Source: Coffea arabica
Taxonomy: Eukaryota > Streptophyta > Magnoliopsida > Gentianales > Rubiaceae
Direction of reading: 5' to 3'
NCBI RefSeq assembly: GCF_036785885.1
Contig: NC_092330.1
Location: forward strand, 20,246,525 to 20,310,524
DNA length: 64,000 nt
Positions 61,885 to 64,000 of the stretch are shown in pieces. The position numbers and the translations under genes were made by a program. The notes below the pieces were generated by a model. The model was not told where the DNA came from. It ran no database searches and saw only the letters and a program-made list of their open reading frames with translations. The stretch's first letter is position 1. Each line of letters begins with the position of its first letter.

Positions 61885-62296
61885 TCCCTTTTTTGTTTCG
61901 AAATCCAAATTTTCCCTTCGTTCTTTATGCTGTAGTAATTTAGCTCCGTCGGAACGATTGCTTTATATTTTGCTTCTCATCGAAGCATGAAGGCGGATCT
62001 GAAGGCGCGAGACAAGTCAGGAACTGTACGGCTGGATCGAAGCCCGGTTCGTCGGTCAAAGTTGTCGGCGCAAATGTATAAGCGCAAGCGTGAAGGATCA
62101 ATTTCAGGATAATTGAGAGTTGCGCGACGAGGGAAAAAAAATGGTGCAAATCAACAAGAAAAAAATGTAAAAGTAAATAAATAAAAGGATGAGGGGAAAT
62201 TCTTGAATTGACGCTTAAAATGAATTCGGGTCCAGAAAAGCCACACTGCTTCACAGGACGGGGCAGTTTAAAAGAATAAAGCGAAAGGAACATGGC

Positions 62297-62415
62297 GGGT
62301 GCGATCATACCAGCACTAATGCACCGGATCCCATCAGAACTCCGAAGTTAAGCGTGCTTGGGCGAGAGTAGTACTAGGATGGGTGACCCCCTGGGAAGTC
62401 CTCGTGTTGCACCCC
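62297..62415 (+). rRNA. 5S rRNA gene, intact
   Basis: Consensus gene and promoter; same spacer haplotype as 60723, 1574 bp away. Confidence 0.97.
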
Positions 62416-62826
62416 TCCCTTTTTTGTTTCGAAATCCAAATTTCCCCTTCGTTCTTTATGCTGTAGTAATATAGCTCCGTCGGAACGATTGCTTTATATT
62501 TTGCTTCTCATCGAAGCATGAAGGCGGATCTGAAGGCGCGAGACAAGTCAGGAACGGTACGGCTGGATCGAAGCCCGGATCGTCGGTCAAAGTTGTCGGC
62601 GCAAATGTATAAGCGCAAGCGTGAAGGATCAATTTCAGGATAATTGAGAGTTGTGCGACGAGGGAAAAAAAAGGTGCAAAGCAACAAGAAAAAAATATAA
62701 AAGTAAATAAATAAAAGGATGAGAGGAAATTCATGAATTGACGCTTAGAATGAATTCGGGTCCAGAAAAGCCAAACTGCTTCACAGGACGTGGCAGTTTA
62801 AAAGAATAAAGCGAAAGGAACATGGC

Positions 62827-63458
62827 GGGTGCGATCATACCAGCACTAATGCACCGGATCCCATCAGAACTTCGAAGTTAAGCGTGCTTGGGCGACAGTA
62901 GTACTAGGATGGGTGACCCTAGGCCGGTCAACGGGTCGGGTCTACACCCGGATCCGGATCGGATCCCTGAAATTTTTGCGGGTATGGGTAGGGATTTAAT
63001 TCCGTTATCCGGATCCGGATCCGTTTTTTCAAACAAAAAAACGGGTCGGATACGGAATATAGTATTCCGACCCGTACTAGACCCGGATCCGGATATAAAT
63101 GATTTAATAATTTATAAAAAATATATATTATCAATATAATTTGATTAGGATGATGTATTTGAGTAAAATCAATTTGATTTATTTTCTTATTTGGTTTTTT
63201 CTTTGCATTAGCTAGAAATTAGTTTACAAATATATCTCTTTCTCTTTTTTGTTAGAAATTATAAATTTTGGCAAATTTGTTCGGGTAGACCCGACCCGGA
63301 TCCGAGACTCGCCGGGTCCGGATCCGGAACACCGAATAAAAGACCCGTCGGGTAAACGGGTCGGCTCCGGGTCCGGGTCCGGAATAATGAATTCCGGCCC
63401 GGACCCGGCCCGTTGACACCCCTAGGTGACCCCCTGGGAAATCCTCGTGTTGCACCCC
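62827..63458 (+). pseudogene. 5S rRNA gene split by MITE
   Basis: T46 haplotype; last split gene in the window. Confidence 0.94.
62920..63424 (+). mobile_element. hAT-type MITE, type IId
   Basis: Typical IId. Confidence 0.92.
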
Positions 63459-63840
63459 TCCCTTTTTTGTTTCGAAATCCAAATTTTCCCTTCGTTCTTT
63501 ATGCTGTAGTAATTTAGCTCCGTCGGAACGATTGCTTTATATTTTGCTTCTCATCGAAGCATGAAGGCGGATCTGAAGGCGCGAGACAAGTCAGGAACTG
63601 TACGGCTGGATCGAAGCCCGGTTCGTCGGTCAAAGTTGTCGGCGCAAATGTATAAGCGCAAGCGTGAAGGATCAATTTCAGGATAATTGAGAGTTGCGCG
63701 ACGAGGGAAAAAAAATGGTGCAAATCAACAAGAAAAAAATGTAAAAGTAAATAAATAAAAGGATGAGGGGAAATTCTTGAATTGACGCTTAAAATGAATT
63801 CGGGTCCAGAAAAGCCACACTGCTTCACAGGACGGGGCAG

Positions 63841-63870
63841 TTTAAAAGAATAAAGCGAAAGGAACATGGC
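63841..63870 (+). promoter_or_regulatory. 5S upstream promoter region, -30 to -1 (representative)
   Basis: Upstream of the gene are TTTAAAAG at -30 to -23 (in the place of the plant -28 TATA-like box), a GC at -16/-15 and a C at -1. Plant 5S genes are known to need a TATA-like box near -28, a GC dinucleotide near -12 and C at -1. The AT-rich box and the -1 C match by position; the GC is a few bases further out, so its equivalence is an inference. Ten intact copies between 4081 and 37073 have T at -1. Confidence 0.7.
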
Positions 63871-63919
63871 GGGTGCGATCATACCAGCACTAATGCACCG
63901 GATCCCATCAGAACTCCGA

Positions 63920-63934
63920 AGTTAAGCGTGCTTG
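63920..63934 (+). promoter_or_regulatory. Box A of internal control region (representative)
   Basis: Gene nucleotides 50-64, AAGTTAAGCGTGCTT, occupy the plant 5S box A position. Four intact copies (4081, 9319, 11426, 19288) have A for G at nucleotide 58, and one (41781) has T for A at nucleotide 50. Confidence 0.85.
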
Positions 63935-63936
63935 GG

Positions 63937-63942
63937 CGAGAG
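63937..63942 (+). promoter_or_regulatory. Intermediate element (representative)
   Basis: Gene nucleotides 67-72 read CGAGAG in intact genes. All split genes read CGACAG here (G70C), so the transposon-bearing lineage also carries a change in this TFIIIA-contact region. The intact copy at 7744 has T for C at nucleotide 67. Confidence 0.75.
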
Positions 63943-63949
63943 TAGTACT

Positions 63950-63967
63950 AGGATGGGTGACCCCCTG
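63950..63967 (+). promoter_or_regulatory. Box C of internal control region (representative)
   Basis: Gene nucleotides 80-97, AGGATGGGTGACCCCCTG, are the box C region bound by TFIIIA. The transposon target GGTGACCC is nucleotides 86-93, inside this box. In split genes nucleotides 80-93 remain, and the last four bases CCTG become TAGG from the transposon end. Confidence 0.85.
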
Positions 63968-63993
63968 GGAAGTCCTCGTGTTGCACCCCTCCC

Positions 63994-63999
63994 TTTTTT
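63994..63999 (+). terminator. Pol III terminator, T6 (representative)
   Basis: A run of six T begins five bases after gene nucleotide 119 (CCCC-TCCC-T6). It follows essentially every copy and is the expected Pol III stop signal. The copy after the gene at 19288 reads CCCATTTTTG, an interrupted run. Confidence 0.85.
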
Positions 64000-64000
64000 G

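Larger units (their letters stand above)
63871..63989 (+). rRNA. 5S rRNA gene, intact
   Basis: Consensus gene and promoter, complete just before the window edge with its T6 stop. Confidence 0.97.
1..64000 (+). repeat. 5S rDNA tandem array, 75 full gene copies plus one 3' fragment
   Basis: The window is a continuous head-to-tail array. Gene starts are recognisable by the GGGTGCGATCATACC 5' end and gene ends by TTGCACCCC followed by CTCCC and T6. Steps between gene starts are 530 or 532 bp for intact units, and 1043 or 1045 bp (rarely 1044, 1051 or 1056) for units whose gene carries a transposon. 28 genes are intact and 47 split. No other kind of gene is present. Long arrays of separate 5S units are the usual arrangement in angiosperms; the regular interleaving of split and intact genes is not. 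Confidence 0.97.
40736..64000 (+). repeat. Dimeric higher-order repeat zone, about 1575-bp period
   Basis: From here on, split and intact genes alternate strictly (class B spacer, split gene, class A spacer, intact gene). The period is 1574-1575 bp, or 1586 where the element is 11 bp longer. Elements in this zone mostly carry ATATCTCTTT in place of ATATCTTTTT. Confidence 0.9.

Noticed and set aside
418-63458. CRISPR-like direct repeat array
   Set aside because: The repeats are 530-1045-bp ribosomal units with homologous spacers, not short repeats with unique spacers.
1-64000. Assembly duplication artefact as the explanation for the entire higher-order structure
   Set aside because: Units carry many private single changes and lengths, so they are not identical copies of one sequence. 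Local errors are still possible, so specific junctions are listed as needing long-read support.

Overview
The whole window is one head-to-tail 5S ribosomal RNA gene array from a plant nuclear genome. The 119-nt gene has the land-plant 5S sequence with a recognisable internal Pol III promoter (box A, intermediate element, box C). Each gene is followed by a T6 run and a spacer of about 411-413 bp. I count 75 complete gene copies, all on the + strand, plus the last four bases of another at the left edge. There are no protein-coding genes: every open frame is a short shadow of the spacer or of the inserted element, repeated at the repeat-unit period. The 5S sequence points to an angiosperm, but I cannot name the species.

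The striking feature is that 47 of the 75 genes are split by a roughly 505-bp non-autonomous DNA transposon. It always lies between gene nucleotides 93 and 94 (inside box C), in the same orientation, and is flanked by an 8-bp duplication GGTGACCC. The ends (TAGGCCTGTCAACGGG at the left; TAGGGGTGTCAACGGG at the right, read inward) and the 8-bp duplication identify a hAT-superfamily MITE. Only 28 genes are uninterrupted. Shared site, shared duplication and linked substitutions in the split genes (G70C and G102A) show one insertion that was multiplied by unequal exchange inside the array, not 47 insertions.

Layout. From 1 to about 19.8 kb the array is a complex super-repeat: 2506-9850 is repeated, with changes, at 9851-17706 and again from 17707. 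From about 19.8 to 40.7 kb it is a tetramer of 3663 bp (three split genes, then one intact gene). From about 40.7 kb to the end it is a simple dimer of about 1575 bp (one split gene, one intact gene). Two spacer classes exist: class B (411 bp) always leads into a split gene; class A (about 413 bp) leads into all intact genes and into 11 split ones.

The intact genes differ in apparent quality. Ten intact copies in the left 37 kb have T instead of C at -1, and seven of these also carry a change inside the gene. From 44.9 kb onward nearly all intact copies have the consensus gene and upstream region. The split genes keep nucleotides 1-93, and the duplication preserves most of box C, so they could still recruit Pol III. 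The first T6 run inside the element lies in a hairpin about 110 bp beyond the junction, so an approximately 200-nt 5S-transposon chimeric RNA is a testable possibility.
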